Below, piece by piece: positions 25,667-33,996 of a stretch of DNA of 64,000 nt. Within the stretch, counting starts at the first letter, position 1. Each line of letters starts with the position of its first letter. The DNA is from Corynebacterium rhinophilum (lineage in GTDB: Bacteria > Actinomycetota > Actinomycetes > Mycobacteriales > Mycobacteriaceae), in NCBI RefSeq assembly GCF_030227225.1, contig NZ_JASPHQ010000004.1, positions 54,421 through 118,420 of the forward strand, read 5' to 3'. Position numbers and translations under genes: made by a program. The notes under the pieces are model-generated. The model saw only the letters and a list, made by a program, of their open reading frames with translations, had not been told where the DNA came from and did no database searches.

Positions 25667-27020
25667 AGCACCGAGCACCCAGGAGCAGCGGGAGCTTCGC
25701 GCGCTTTTCGGAGTCCCAGAGGGCGAAAAGCTTGGCCTCGATGATTGGGGATGGCTGCGCATCATGGCCGCAGGGCGTGGCGAGGAGCTGGAAGAAAACG
25801 GATACTTCTACCTCACGGCCAAAGAGCTAAAAGAGCTTTCCGGCCGGGAACCGCGGCTGATGGCCAAGCACGATTTTTCTACCTCGCGCCCGTGGATTTT
25901 CAAAGAACTGGGTTTGGGTATTCTCCCGGTTAGCCGCAGCGAATACTTCGTCGGGCCGTTGGACCTGTACGAACGGTTCCCGGAACCGACCCACGCCGGG
26001 CCGAGTTCTGTGCGCACGTTGGACATGCCAGCCGGCCTTGACACCCTTGACATCGAGAGCGTGAACTCGGAATCGATGGCGTTAAATGTGGCATCGGCAA
26101 GCGGCATGCTTGAGCACTTCTTGGGATGCGAACCATTGCAGGCCACCGTCGCCGGGCGCATGTCGTCGCTGGAAATGACGATTCCAGTGCCGGATCTGGG
26201 GCTGGAAGTCAAGGTCGACCGCGCGCAGATGGAAATCGACGGCGGCTTCGAATCGCTCGAGCATTTGGTGCTGGTGGAGGCGAAAAATCACATCTCCGAA
26301 GATTTCAATATCCGGCAATTGTATTTTCCGTACCGACGCTTCCAGCAGTGGCTATCTAAGGCAGTGGTGCCCGTGTTTTTGGTCTACTCGAATGGGATTT
26401 TCCACCTGTATCGGTACGATTTCAGTGCTCCCGCGGATTTCCGCAGCATCGCGCTGGTAGACCACGCCCGCTACGCGCTTAGCGCTTCGCACCTCAGTGT
26501 GGATGATGCGCTGGGCATTATTGGCTCCGTCGAGGCTGAGCCGGAGCCGGCGGGGATTCCCTTCCCGCAGGCCAATAGCTTCGAGCGCGTGGTCAACCTG
26601 GTGGAGCTCATTGCGCAGCAGCCGATGAGCAAGGAGGAAATTGCGGAGCAGTACGACTTCCATCTGCGCCAGGCAGACTATTACGCCAATGCGGCCTGCT
26701 ATCTCGGGCTGCTGGCGCTTGCCGATGGCCACTATCAGCTCACCCCTCGCGGCGAAAAGGCCATCACACAGCCCCGACGCGATGGGCGCAACGCTGCCCT
26801 GCTGCGCGCGTTGGCGGCACGGCGGGTTTTCCGGCAGGCGCTGGAGATGAGCCTGCGGCGCGGGAAGGTGGCCGAGACGCACGAGATTGCGGCGTCGATA
26901 GAAGGACTCGGCCTGGGCGCTGGCACGGCGAGGCGGAGGGCCTCGACGGTGGCGCGGTGGATCCAGTGGGCGCTGGATGTGGTGGCAGAGGGCGAACCTG
27001 AGACTTTGCCGGGGCTTTAA
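25659..27020 (+). CDS. predicted type II restriction endonuclease, PD-(D/E)xK type with winged-helix C-terminus
   Basis: 453 aa, start ATG 25659 inside the end of the methyltransferase gene. The middle of the protein reads QMEIDGGFES then LVLVEAKNH; Asp194 and Glu207-Ala-Lys209 give the D-X13-EXK spacing of PD-(D/E)xK nucleases, followed by NIRQLYFPYRRF and PVFLVYSNGIFHLYRY, which fit the core sheet. Residues ~320-385 look like a winged helix (MSKEEIAEQYDFHLRQADYY, then LTPRGEKAI) that could read DNA. Coupling to a Dam-family methylase makes a restriction enzyme by far the best reading. The recognition site is unknown. It meets lysE tail to tail. Confidence 0.72.
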   Translation: MSKAPSTQEQRELRALFGVPEGEKLGLDDWGWLRIMAAGRGEELEENGYFYLTAKELKELSGREPRLMAKHDFSTSRPWIFKELGLGILPVSRSEYFVGPLDLYERFPEPTHAGPSSVRTLDMPAGLDTLDIESVNSESMALNVASASGMLEHFLGCEPLQATVAGRMSSLEMTIPVPDLGLEVKVDRAQMEIDGGFESLEHLVLVEAKNHISEDFNIRQLYFPYRRFQQWLSKAVVPVFLVYSNGIFHLYRYDFSAPADFRSIALVDHARYALSASHLSVDDALGIIGSVEAEPEPAGIPFPQANSFERVVNLVELIAQQPMSKEEIAEQYDFHLRQADYYANAACYLGLLALADGHYQLTPRGEKAITQPRRDGRNAALLRALAARRVFRQALEMSLRRGKVAETHEIAASIEGLGLGAGTARRRASTVARWIQWALDVVAEGEPETLPGL

Positions 27021-27664
27021 GCCACGAGCTGTTGTACACCAGCGACCACGAGCGCGACGCCGGCGATGATGAAGAACAGGCCCGATCCGATATCGATCCA
27101 CGGACCGGCAGCGATGAGCTTGCGGCGCACCGCATTCGTGGAAATCACCGTGGCCACCACGAGGAAGAAGGCGAAGGCCGATAGCGCCAGCGCCAGGGTT
27201 AAGGCGATGGCCAACCACAACGGTGGGGATGCCGGCAGCTGCGGGGCGATCATGGCGGCGAGGAACAACACGATCTTCGGATTGGACAGGTTCGTTGCCA
27301 GCCCCATCTTGAAGGAATGGCGCAGCCGGCCCAGTTTGGCCTCGGCGTCCTCCAAATCAACGGGCGGGTTGGTGCGCTGTTCGAGGCCGCTGCGCAGCGC
27401 CCGCCATCCCATGAAAACGAGGAAGCTACCGCCGATTGCCTGGACCGCCCCTAAGATTCCGGGGAAGGCGGTCAGAAGGGCGGCCGCGCCAAAGACCGTG
27501 GCACCGCACCAGAACAACACGCCGATTTGAATGCCCGCGGCCGCAGCGATGGCGTGGCGGCGCGACTTGGTGGCATAGCGGGTGACCAGGATGATATCTG
27601 GGCCTGGCGAGGCCACGCCCACCAGGTTCATCAGGAGAATGGTGAAAAAGGAAGTCCAGCTCAC
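27017..27664 (-). CDS. LysE/RhtB-family amino acid exporter
   Basis: 215 aa with five to six hydrophobic helices. The N-terminal SPGPDIILVTRYATKSRRHAI (residues ~20-40) is the family signature, and FKMGLATNLSNPKIVLFL the second conserved stretch. Members export basic or other amino acids, or homoserine lactone; the substrate is not decidable and no LysG-type regulator is beside it. Its start overlaps the ankyrin gene stop by ATGA, so it is the second gene of a two-gene operon, and its stop overlaps the restriction gene stop. Confidence 0.88.
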   Translation of the reverse strand: MSWTSFFTILLMNLVGVASPGPDIILVTRYATKSRRHAIAAAAGIQIGVLFWCGATVFGAAALLTAFPGILGAVQAIGGSFLVFMGWRALRSGLEQRTNPPVDLEDAEAKLGRLRHSFKMGLATNLSNPKIVLFLAAMIAPQLPASPPLWLAIALTLALALSAFAFFLVVATVISTNAVRRKLIAAGPWIDIGSGLFFIIAGVALVVAGVQQLVA

Positions 27665-28050
27665 TGCGCGGACTCGCCTTCCAGGCGACCGAGCAGATCC
27701 TCGCGGCCAAACATGCGGGCCGAATCAATGGCGGTTGGCTGGCCGGCGGTAGCGGAGGCGCCGGCGTTTAGGAGGGCATCGATAACCGCGTCTTCTTTTT
27801 TGAAGATCGCACCTGCCAGGGGCGATTGGCCGCGATCATTGAGCAAGTTCACGTCGGCACCGGCGCCCGCCAGCGCGGTAACGAGATCCGCGTGGCCGTG
27901 GTAGGCGGCAAGCATGAGAAAAGACTGGCCGTCTTGGTTGACCAGATTGATATTGACGCCCTGGTCAATATAGTTCAGGAGATCGGGGTTTCCCTCCCGC
28001 GCCATGTCAAAGAGCCGACCGGCGAATTCTTGCACTTGTTCCTCAGACAT
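27661..28050 (-). CDS. ankyrin-repeat protein
   Basis: 129 aa, almost wholly three ankyrin repeats: PDLLNYIDQGVNINLVNQDG, then SFLMLAAYHGHADLVTALAG, and a third with DVNLLNDRGQSPLAGAIF. There is no signal peptide or membrane segment, so it is cytosolic and likely works by protein binding. It is the first gene of an operon with the LysE-type exporter. Similar solitary ankyrin genes occur in other actinobacteria; no function is known to me. Confidence 0.85.
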   Translation of the reverse strand: MSEEQVQEFAGRLFDMAREGNPDLLNYIDQGVNINLVNQDGQSFLMLAAYHGHADLVTALAGAGADVNLLNDRGQSPLAGAIFKKEDAVIDALLNAGASATAGQPTAIDSARMFGREDLLGRLEGESAQ

Positions 28051-28060
28051 GGGCTCTAGC

Positions 28061-29029
28061 TTAACGTGCCAATTCCGCGACTCGTTTTACGGCCGCCTCA
28101 ACGGCGAATTCGGGCTCACCACCTTGGCCTTTAACGGCGGCGTCCAGTTCGGAGACGAGGATGACGGCGGCGGTGATGTCATCGGCGGTCCAGCGCCTAG
28201 CTACCGGTTGGGTCATTTTCACCACATACGGGGCAAGCCCAGTTTGGCTGGCAAGTGTGTACTGGTCCCCGCGGGCGGAATACAGGCGCGCGATGGCGCC
28301 GACCTTATTGGCCAAGGCCGCAGCGATGGCAACGGGGCTGGCGCCGAGCTGGAGGGCGCGCCTGCAGGTGGAGACGGCGGCCTCGACGCGGCCGGCGACG
28401 GCGGCATCGGCAATGTCCCAGTTGGCAACCTCGGCCACGCCGACGTAATAATTGCGTACCGCTTCCTGCGTCACGTTGCCACCGGTATCGGCCACGAGCT
28501 GGGAGATGGCGGAGGCAAGCTCGCGGAGGTCGGAGCCGACGCCGTCGAGTACCGCGTGCACGACGTCCGGGGTGGGGCGAACGCCGTGGGAGGCAAACTC
28601 GCGGGTGGCCCACTGCCCCAGCTCATTGGGATAGAGCGAAAAGACCTCGTGCACCTCCGCAATCTTGCGCAGCTTCGCCACTAGCTCGGGCGCCTTCTTC
28701 TTTTTCTTCAGCGTTTTCGCGGCCACGGAATAGACCACCACCATGGTCATGCCCGGCGCAGGATTAACGCAGGCGCGCAGGATGATATCGACTACCTCTT
28801 TCCCGGCGCGTTCGCAGTCCGTGATGACGATGACGCGGTTATCGCCAAACAGCGACGGGCTGGTGGCCTCCAGGATTTCGCCCTCGGAAACCTCGGAGGC
28901 CTTGAGCATCATCAATTCGGGGCGATTGGCCTCGCCTTCGGCCGCGGCCTTGTGAATGGTGTGGCGGGCGCGTTCGGTGAGGAATTCATCGTCGCCGAGA
29001 ATGAGGTGTACGGGAGGCATGTCCATCAT
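28061..29029 (-). CDS. holA: DNA polymerase III subunit delta
   Basis: 322 aa clamp-loader subunit. It starts PVHLILGDDEFLTERA with the delta-specific opening and continues with an AAA+-like fold, then a C-terminal collar domain of ~120 residues. A lysine-rich KTLKKKKKAPEL stretch lies near residue 115. The start is uncertain among ATGs at 29029, 29026 and 29020; a TTG at 29047 overlaps the end of comEC and is unlikely. No ribosome site is obvious. The comEA-comEC-holA order is the conserved actinobacterial one. Confidence 0.9.
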   Translation of the reverse strand: MMDMPPVHLILGDDEFLTERARHTIHKAAAEGEANRPELMMLKASEVSEGEILEATSPSLFGDNRVIVITDCERAGKEVVDIILRACVNPAPGMTMVVVYSVAAKTLKKKKKAPELVAKLRKIAEVHEVFSLYPNELGQWATREFASHGVRPTPDVVHAVLDGVGSDLRELASAISQLVADTGGNVTQEAVRNYYVGVAEVANWDIADAAVAGRVEAAVSTCRRALQLGASPVAIAAALANKVGAIARLYSARGDQYTLASQTGLAPYVVKMTQPVARRWTADDITAAVILVSELDAAVKGQGGEPEFAVEAAVKRVAELAR

Positions 29030-29036
29030 TTTAGCG

Positions 29037-30440
29037 CTAGGCGGCAAACAGACCCAGACAAGCGATAACCCCCGCCAAGGTCAGCCATGGCCGGTAATAC
29101 AGCAGCCCTGCGATGACCCATCCGTACGCGAGGAGCGTAAATAGCGGGTGGGCGGTGATGGTGACCACGGGCAGGCTAGCCACGCCGTGGGCGATGGTAT
29201 TGATCCACCACGCTGCGGGTTCGATGAGTTTTAATAATCCCGCGGCGACGATGCTCAAGGGGCCTAGCTGCGCGGCGATGGCCGCGAGCAGCCCTACCAC
29301 GGTAATGGGTGCGGTGGCGGGTGCTACCAAGACATTGGCGAGGACCGAGACGACGGATACCTCACCGGACATGAGGGCGATAAGCGGCAGGGTGAGGATA
29401 TCGGCGGCAATCGCCACGGCAATAGCGCGCAGGAAGATGGCGGGCCAGCCGGTGACCGCGAACTGCGAATAGATAAGCGGGCTTAGCATGACGATGCCGA
29501 AGGTCGCCGCGCACGATAGCGCGAAGCCAAAATGCACCGCGAGGTCCGAATCCACGAAAAGGAGGGTGAGGATGCCGAGGCTGAGCGCGTGGATGGGTTC
29601 CATGGTGGAAGAGTGCAGCACCGCGAGCAGGCCTACTACCCCGGCGACAGCCGCGCGCTGCACCGACGGTTCAAGTCCCACCAAGACGACATAGGTGGCT
29701 AGCGCGGCCAAGGACACCACCACCCTGGTGCGCGGTCCGGCGGCGCACGCGGCGCAAACGATGGCGGCGAAGGAACAGACGATGGCCACATTGGCACCGG
29801 ATACAGCGCTGAGGTGCGATAGCCCGGTATCGATGTAGAGTTCGCGCTCGGCGGGACTTTGCAGGGAGGTATCGCCAAGCACCATGCCTGGGATGAGCCC
29901 CTGGCTGCTCGGGCCTACCGCCTCTAGTACGACCGCGCGGAAGTTATCGGCCACCCGTGCGGCCCAGCCGGCTAGGCCCGAAGGTGGCGCGGCGATGCTC
30001 AAGTGGGAGGCGTTGGCTATCACGTTCCCGACTCCGGGTTGGTCGGACTCGGAAAGCTGTACCGCTGCCGTGACTTGCGTTCCGGCAGGGACGCTCAGTG
30101 GCTCGGGGCTAAAGACCGGAAGCTGCGCGGGGTAGCCCGGGACATCGAGCCGGATGAGCCAGCCGCCGGTGCTCGTTTGGGTCGGCGCGGTGACCACGCG
30201 GCCGGTAATCTCGCGGCCGAAGTCAAAGGCGGCCGCACGCGCCTGTCGCACGCCTGCTACGAAGGCGGCGGCGCTGGCGAGTACGCCGCAAAAGATGGCT
30301 TGGCCCCAGTGCCGGGCAACCAGACATATCCCTACGACACTGCCGATGCACGCCACGGCCCACCCCTGCCCGAAAACCAGCACCGCGATGACCGCCACCC
30401 ATGCGGTCAGGGCGCCGGGCAGCAGACGGAGTTCTTTCAT
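29037..30440 (-). CDS. comEC: ComEC/Rec2-family membrane protein lacking the metallo-beta-lactamase domain
   Basis: 467 aa, about 250 shorter than full-length ComEC. The N-terminal helices and OB-like region are followed by the competence domain with GLIPGMVLGDTSLQSPAERE, then GLSHLSAVSGANVAI, the hallmark stretch, and further helices to the end. The C-terminal metallo-beta-lactamase nuclease domain is absent; the last residues are still hydrophobic. The short form occurs in Corynebacterium. ComEC forms the inner-membrane DNA channel in natural transformation, but competence in this genus is unproven. Follows comEA on the same strand with a 20-bp gap. Confidence 0.88.
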   Translation of the reverse strand: MKELRLLPGALTAWVAVIAVLVFGQGWAVACIGSVVGICLVARHWGQAIFCGVLASAAAFVAGVRQARAAAFDFGREITGRVVTAPTQTSTGGWLIRLDVPGYPAQLPVFSPEPLSVPAGTQVTAAVQLSESDQPGVGNVIANASHLSIAAPPSGLAGWAARVADNFRAVVLEAVGPSSQGLIPGMVLGDTSLQSPAERELYIDTGLSHLSAVSGANVAIVCSFAAIVCAACAAGPRTRVVVSLAALATYVVLVGLEPSVQRAAVAGVVGLLAVLHSSTMEPIHALSLGILTLLFVDSDLAVHFGFALSCAATFGIVMLSPLIYSQFAVTGWPAIFLRAIAVAIAADILTLPLIALMSGEVSVVSVLANVLVAPATAPITVVGLLAAIAAQLGPLSIVAAGLLKLIEPAAWWINTIAHGVASLPVVTITAHPLFTLLAYGWVIAGLLYYRPWLTLAGVIACLGLFAA

Positions 30441-30460
30441 CGCGGCGTGGCCTCTTCTGC

Positions 30461-31138
30461 CTACAGCTGCACGTTATCTTTGAGCTTGGCAAACTTGGCG
30501 GGACCAATCCCGCTGACCTCGAGGAGTTCCTCGACGTCCTTAAATCCCCCGCGCTCTTCACGGAAGGAGACGATGGCTTCCGCGGTGACCTCCCCTACTC
30601 CGTTGAGATCCATGAGATCGGCGGCGGTCGCGGAATTAAGGCTGACTTTATCGCCGCCGGCGGGTGCTGCGATGGGGGCATCGGCAAGCGCGGGGTCGGG
30701 CGGAGCACCTTGGGGCAGGATGTGGAGCTGCTGGCCATCGGCAAGCCGCTGCGCTTGGTTGAGCGTCATGGTCTCCGCCTCCGGCAAAGGCGTGGCGGCC
30801 GCGAGGGCATCAGCGACGCGGGCACCGGGCTCGAGGGTCTTCAGGCCAGGTGCTGCAACCTCGCCGACGACGGATACGACGATTTCGCTAGCCTCCGCGC
30901 TGGGCTCGGCGGTGGTACTGCCCATCGCCGCGGGTTCGGGCATGCCGGACTCATCCGAATTGCGGGAGCTCAGGCCCAGCCAGATAATGACGCCCACCAC
31001 CACGATGATGGCTACCGCGCAGGCTTGCCAGCGGCTGATGCGCACTCGCGGGCGCGGGTAATCGACCTGGAGGAGTTCTTCCTCGCCGGTGGGTTGAGTA
31101 TATTCGCGGAGTCGTTCGCTGATCTTGGGTGCCGCCAT
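30461..31138 (-). CDS. comEA: ComEA-like helix-hairpin-helix DNA-binding protein
   Basis: 225 aa from the ATG at 31138; a longer frame to 31249 begins at GTG with no ribosome site. Residues ~35-60 form a single membrane anchor (WQACAVAIIVVVGVIIWLGL). The middle is a SLBB-like segment (IVVSVVGEVAAPGLKTLEPG), and the C-terminal ~60 residues hold paired helix-hairpin-helix motifs: KVSLNSATAADLMDLNGVG and EELLEVSGIGPAKFAKLK. ComEA binds incoming double-stranded DNA on the outer face and hands it to ComEC. It precedes comEC in the same direction. Confidence 0.9.
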   Translation of the reverse strand: MAAPKISERLREYTQPTGEEELLQVDYPRPRVRISRWQACAVAIIVVVGVIIWLGLSSRNSDESGMPEPAAMGSTTAEPSAEASEIVVSVVGEVAAPGLKTLEPGARVADALAAATPLPEAETMTLNQAQRLADGQQLHILPQGAPPDPALADAPIAAPAGGDKVSLNSATAADLMDLNGVGEVTAEAIVSFREERGGFKDVEELLEVSGIGPAKFAKLKDNVQL

Positions 31139-31296
31139 AGCCCACAGGCTAGGAAGCCGCCGCGTGCGGTGCGAGAACGTGGGCAGAGGCGCTGTGGATA
31201 AGTCGTTGTAGGAGGCAACCAAACGGGTCCTGGCGGGATAGTTATCCACAATCAGGGGCGCACAGGCCGTAGGGCTTCGCCCGTGCGTGCGAGGGC

Positions 31297-32094
31297 CTAG
31301 GAGCTAAATACCGCAGATACCCCAATGGCGGAGGGCCCAGCGTGCACGGCGAGCACCTCGGTTAAGGGCGTGGTGATAAAGGACGTGCCTTCTGGCAGAG
31401 TATCGCGCAAGAGGCCCTGCAGCTTGTCCGCCGCTTCGCCGGCCTGGTTGTGCTGAATGGCGATGAAGGCGGGCTCGCCGGCGGCGCGGGCGGCGATGAT
31501 CTCTACCACCTTGGTAAAGGCCTTGGTTTGCGTGCGGGTTTTTCCCACCAGTTCCAGCTTGCCGTCCACGATGGACATAATCGGCCTGGTGGCTAGAAGC
31601 GCGGTGGACAACATGGCGGTGGCGGCAGACATGCGGCCCGAGCGGCGCATATCCTCGGTGGAATGCAGGTACACCCAGGTAGCCGCCCGCTCGATGCTGT
31701 CTAGCGCCGCCGCGTGGCATTCTTCCAGCGCCGCGCCGTGTGCCGCCTTAGTGGCAGCCGCCATCGCCGCCGCGCCCATGACCATGCCGGCCGAGCCGGA
31801 ATCGATAACGCGCACTGTATCGGGGAAAACCCCTGCCGCGGCCACCGCCGCCGACCACGTGGACGAAAGCTCCTTGGACAGGTGGATGGCGATCACGCCA
31901 TCATCCTGCGCCTTTTCCATTTCCCGGCCGTAGGCAGCGGCCAATTCGAGGGAAGACAGGCCCGAAGTGGTGCGAAGCTTTCCGCCCTTATCCTCGCTAT
32001 CCATCACGTGCAGGTCAATGACGGTGATATCGAGTTCTTCAGCGATCTCTGGGGGCAGGCTGGCCGCGGAGTCAGTAATGACGCGAACGGTCAC
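31297..32094 (-). CDS. DegV-family fatty acid-binding protein
   Basis: 265 aa with the DegV opening VRVITDSAASLPPEIAEELD and the family pattern VIAIHLSKELSSTWSAA and VRVIDSGSAGMVMGAA. Members bind a fatty acid and, as FakB, present it to the FakA kinase in firmicutes; no FakA is next to it here. The start is GTG 32094, sharing one base with the stop of the upstream phosphatase (TAGTG), so the two are coupled. The position matches the conserved actinobacterial order. Confidence 0.9.
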   Translation of the reverse strand: MTVRVITDSAASLPPEIAEELDITVIDLHVMDSEDKGGKLRTTSGLSSLELAAAYGREMEKAQDDGVIAIHLSKELSSTWSAAVAAAGVFPDTVRVIDSGSAGMVMGAAAMAAATKAAHGAALEECHAAALDSIERAATWVYLHSTEDMRRSGRMSAATAMLSTALLATRPIMSIVDGKLELVGKTRTQTKAFTKVVEIIAARAAGEPAFIAIQHNQAGEAADKLQGLLRDTLPEGTSFITTPLTEVLAVHAGPSAIGVSAVFSS

Positions 32095-32792
32095 TAGGCA
32101 TCTGCCCCTCCATCACCGGTGACCTCGCCACCCATATTCCAGCCGTCGAAGTACCACTGTGCGCTCGCCACCGTCTCTGGCGTGAATTCCAGGGAGGTTA
32201 CGGGGGTTTCCGGGTTGAAATCCGGGCGGGCGGTCAGCTGCGACCAGTGGGTATTTTTCAGGCCGGATAAAATGCCGTACTGGCCGTGATCCAAGCCCAA
32301 CAGGTGGCAGGTGAGCGCGGAAATTGCGCCACCGTGGGCGACGATGAGCACGGCGCCGTCATCCCAGCCGGAAAATTCCTGCATGAGCTCGTCGACGACC
32401 GGGCGTGCCCGCCGCGCCACGTCCACGCGGGACTCGCCCTCCGGCGGGGCCCAGGTAGGGTCATGGCGCCAGATGGCGCGGGCGCCGGGAAATTCCGCAT
32501 CCACCTCGGCAGAGCTTTTGCCCTGCCACTGCCCCAGGTTGGTCTCGCGCAGGCGAGGGTCCGTAGAAAAGTCCAAGCCGAGTGATTCTGCCACTACCCG
32601 CGCGGTTTCCCGAGCGCGCTGCAAATCGGAGGCGACGATTTTTACCACGTCCTGATCCCGGAGCAGGCGCGCGGCGGCGCGGGCCTGTTCATATCCGACA
32701 TCGGAAAGCTCAGTGTCCAAGTGGCCCTGCATGCGGCCGGAGGCATTGTAGGTGGTTTGTCCGTGGCGGATCAGAATCAGGCGGCGGCTCAT
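32094..32792 (-). CDS. histidine phosphatase (phosphoglycerate mutase-like, GpgP position)
   Basis: 232 aa; start ATG 32792 places LILIRHGQTTYNASGR at residues 5-20. RHG carries the phosphorylated His; the second His is in LIVAHGGAISAL, and LRETNLGQWQGKS holds the acidic residue. A longer open frame to 33014 runs over the rsfS gene and is rejected. In Mycobacterium the gene at this position, directly after rsfS and nadD, encodes glucosyl-3-phosphoglycerate phosphatase (GpgP), so that activity is a reasonable guess from synteny, but sequence alone shows only the histidine phosphatase family. Coupled to degV. Confidence 0.85.
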   Translation of the reverse strand: MSRRLILIRHGQTTYNASGRMQGHLDTELSDVGYEQARAAARLLRDQDVVKIVASDLQRARETARVVAESLGLDFSTDPRLRETNLGQWQGKSSAEVDAEFPGARAIWRHDPTWAPPEGESRVDVARRARPVVDELMQEFSGWDDGAVLIVAHGGAISALTCHLLGLDHGQYGILSGLKNTHWSQLTARPDFNPETPVTSLEFTPETVASAQWYFDGWNMGGEVTGDGGADA

Positions 32793-32799
32793 GGTGGGG

Positions 32800-33270
32800 T
32801 TAAAGCTCCTCGTCCTCGCCAGGGGCCTTTTGCGCCAATGGCAGCTCATCAATGGAATCCACGGTGCGCGGGTTAACGCCATTAGTCCAATCGCCGGGGC
32901 GCTCGGGTGACTCAATGCCCTCAATGTCCACCAACGGGCAATCGTGGTAGAGGCGGTCAAGCCCGTAGTGCTCGCGCTGATCGGTGCGCTGCACGTGGAT
33001 GACGATATTGCCATAGTCCAACAGCACCCAGCGGTTTTCGCGGTTGCCCTCGCGGCGCTGTGGCTCGAAGCCCTCGGCCGTCATTTGGTCCTCCACCTCA
33101 TCCACGATGGAGCCGACCTGGCGCTCATTATCGGCAGAAGCCAGCACGAAAACCTCGGTGATGGCAAGGACATCGGAGACATCGATTGCTGCGATATTGC
33201 TAGCTAACTTGTCCTGTGCGGCATGTGCCGCGGTTGCCGCCATGCGGCGGGCGAGATCAGAAATAGACAA
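32800..33270 (-). CDS. rsfS: ribosome silencing factor RsfS
   Basis: 156 aa; the core ~110 residues match the Iojap/RsfS family: DVSDVLAITEVFVLASADNERQ, then RWVLLDYGNIVIHVQ and REHYGLDRLYHDCP. It binds L14 on the large subunit and blocks joining of subunits during starvation. The C-terminal ~40 residues are acidic and proline-containing and are an extension seen in corynebacteria. It sits between nadD and the phosphatase, as in other actinobacteria; 7 bp separate it from the phosphatase start. Confidence 0.94.
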   Translation of the reverse strand: MSISDLARRMAATAAHAAQDKLASNIAAIDVSDVLAITEVFVLASADNERQVGSIVDEVEDQMTAEGFEPQRREGNRENRWVLLDYGNIVIHVQRTDQREHYGLDRLYHDCPLVDIEGIESPERPGDWTNGVNPRTVDSIDELPLAQKAPGEDEEL

Positions 33271-33360
33271 TGTATAAAAATTCCCTTTTCGCGTCTGGTG
33301 AGGAAGTGTCTTTTAGCTGTCTATTCTTGCACGTTCGGCGCGATTGTGCCCAAACTTGAA

Positions 33361-33978
33361 CTATAAAGGTTTATCCGGCTGCGCCGAGTAGAGATTATTT
33401 TTGGTGATGTATTGCACCACTCCATCCGGAACCAGGTACCACACCGGCCGGTTTTGCGCGGCCCGCTCGCGGCAATCCGTGGAAGAAATGGCCATGGCGG
33501 GGATATCGATGAGGTTGATATCTTCCCGCGAGTCGGCCGGCAGCATGTCTGTACTCAGCTCGTAGCCTGGGCGCGTAACACCCACGAAGTGCGCCATTTC
33601 CAGCATCTCTTCCCAGTTATGCCAGCTCATGATGGACTGCAGGGAATCCGCACCGGTGATGAAGTAAAATTCGGCACCCGGAAAAAGGTCACGCAGATCG
33701 CGCAGGGTATCGATGGTATAGGTAGGGCCCTTGCGGTCAATATCCACGCGGGAGACGGTAAAACGCGGGTTGGAGGCCGTTGCCACCATGGTCATCAAAT
33801 ACCGGTGCTCCGCGGCGGTGACCTCGCGGGAGGCCTTCTGCCACGGTTGACCGGTGGGTACAAAGACTACGGTATCGAGGGCAAAGCGGTGCGCCGCCTC
33901 GCTGGCGGCGACCAAGTGGCCATTGTGGATTGGATCAAAGGTGCCGCCCATGATCCCAATGCGCTGGGAATTAGTCAT
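33361..33978 (-). CDS. nadD: nicotinate-nucleotide adenylyltransferase
   Basis: 205 aa. The nucleotidyltransferase motif [15 protein letters not shown] (residues ~11-25) is complete, with the catalytic HNGH; later come [10 protein letters not shown] and the ISSTDCR motif near residue 165 which contacts ATP. NadD converts nicotinate mononucleotide and ATP to deamido-NAD in NAD synthesis. Length is normal. It lies 90 bp upstream of rsfS in the conserved order, and 18 bp after the cutinase-like gene. Confidence 0.96.
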   Translation of the reverse strand: MTNSQRIGIMGGTFDPIHNGHLVAASEAAHRFALDTVVFVPTGQPWQKASREVTAAEHRYLMTMVATASNPRFTVSRVDIDRKGPTYTIDTLRDLRDLFPGAEFYFITGADSLQSIMSWHNWEEMLEMAHFVGVTRPGYELSTDMLPADSREDINLIDIPAMAISSTDCRERAAQNRPVWYLVPDGVVQYITKNNLYSAQPDKPL

Positions 33979-33996
33979 GGCTGGAGAGTATAGCCG

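Noticed and set aside
32793-33014. upstream part of the histidine phosphatase frame
   Set aside because: It overlaps rsfS in another frame. The RHG motif sits correctly only from the ATG at 32792.
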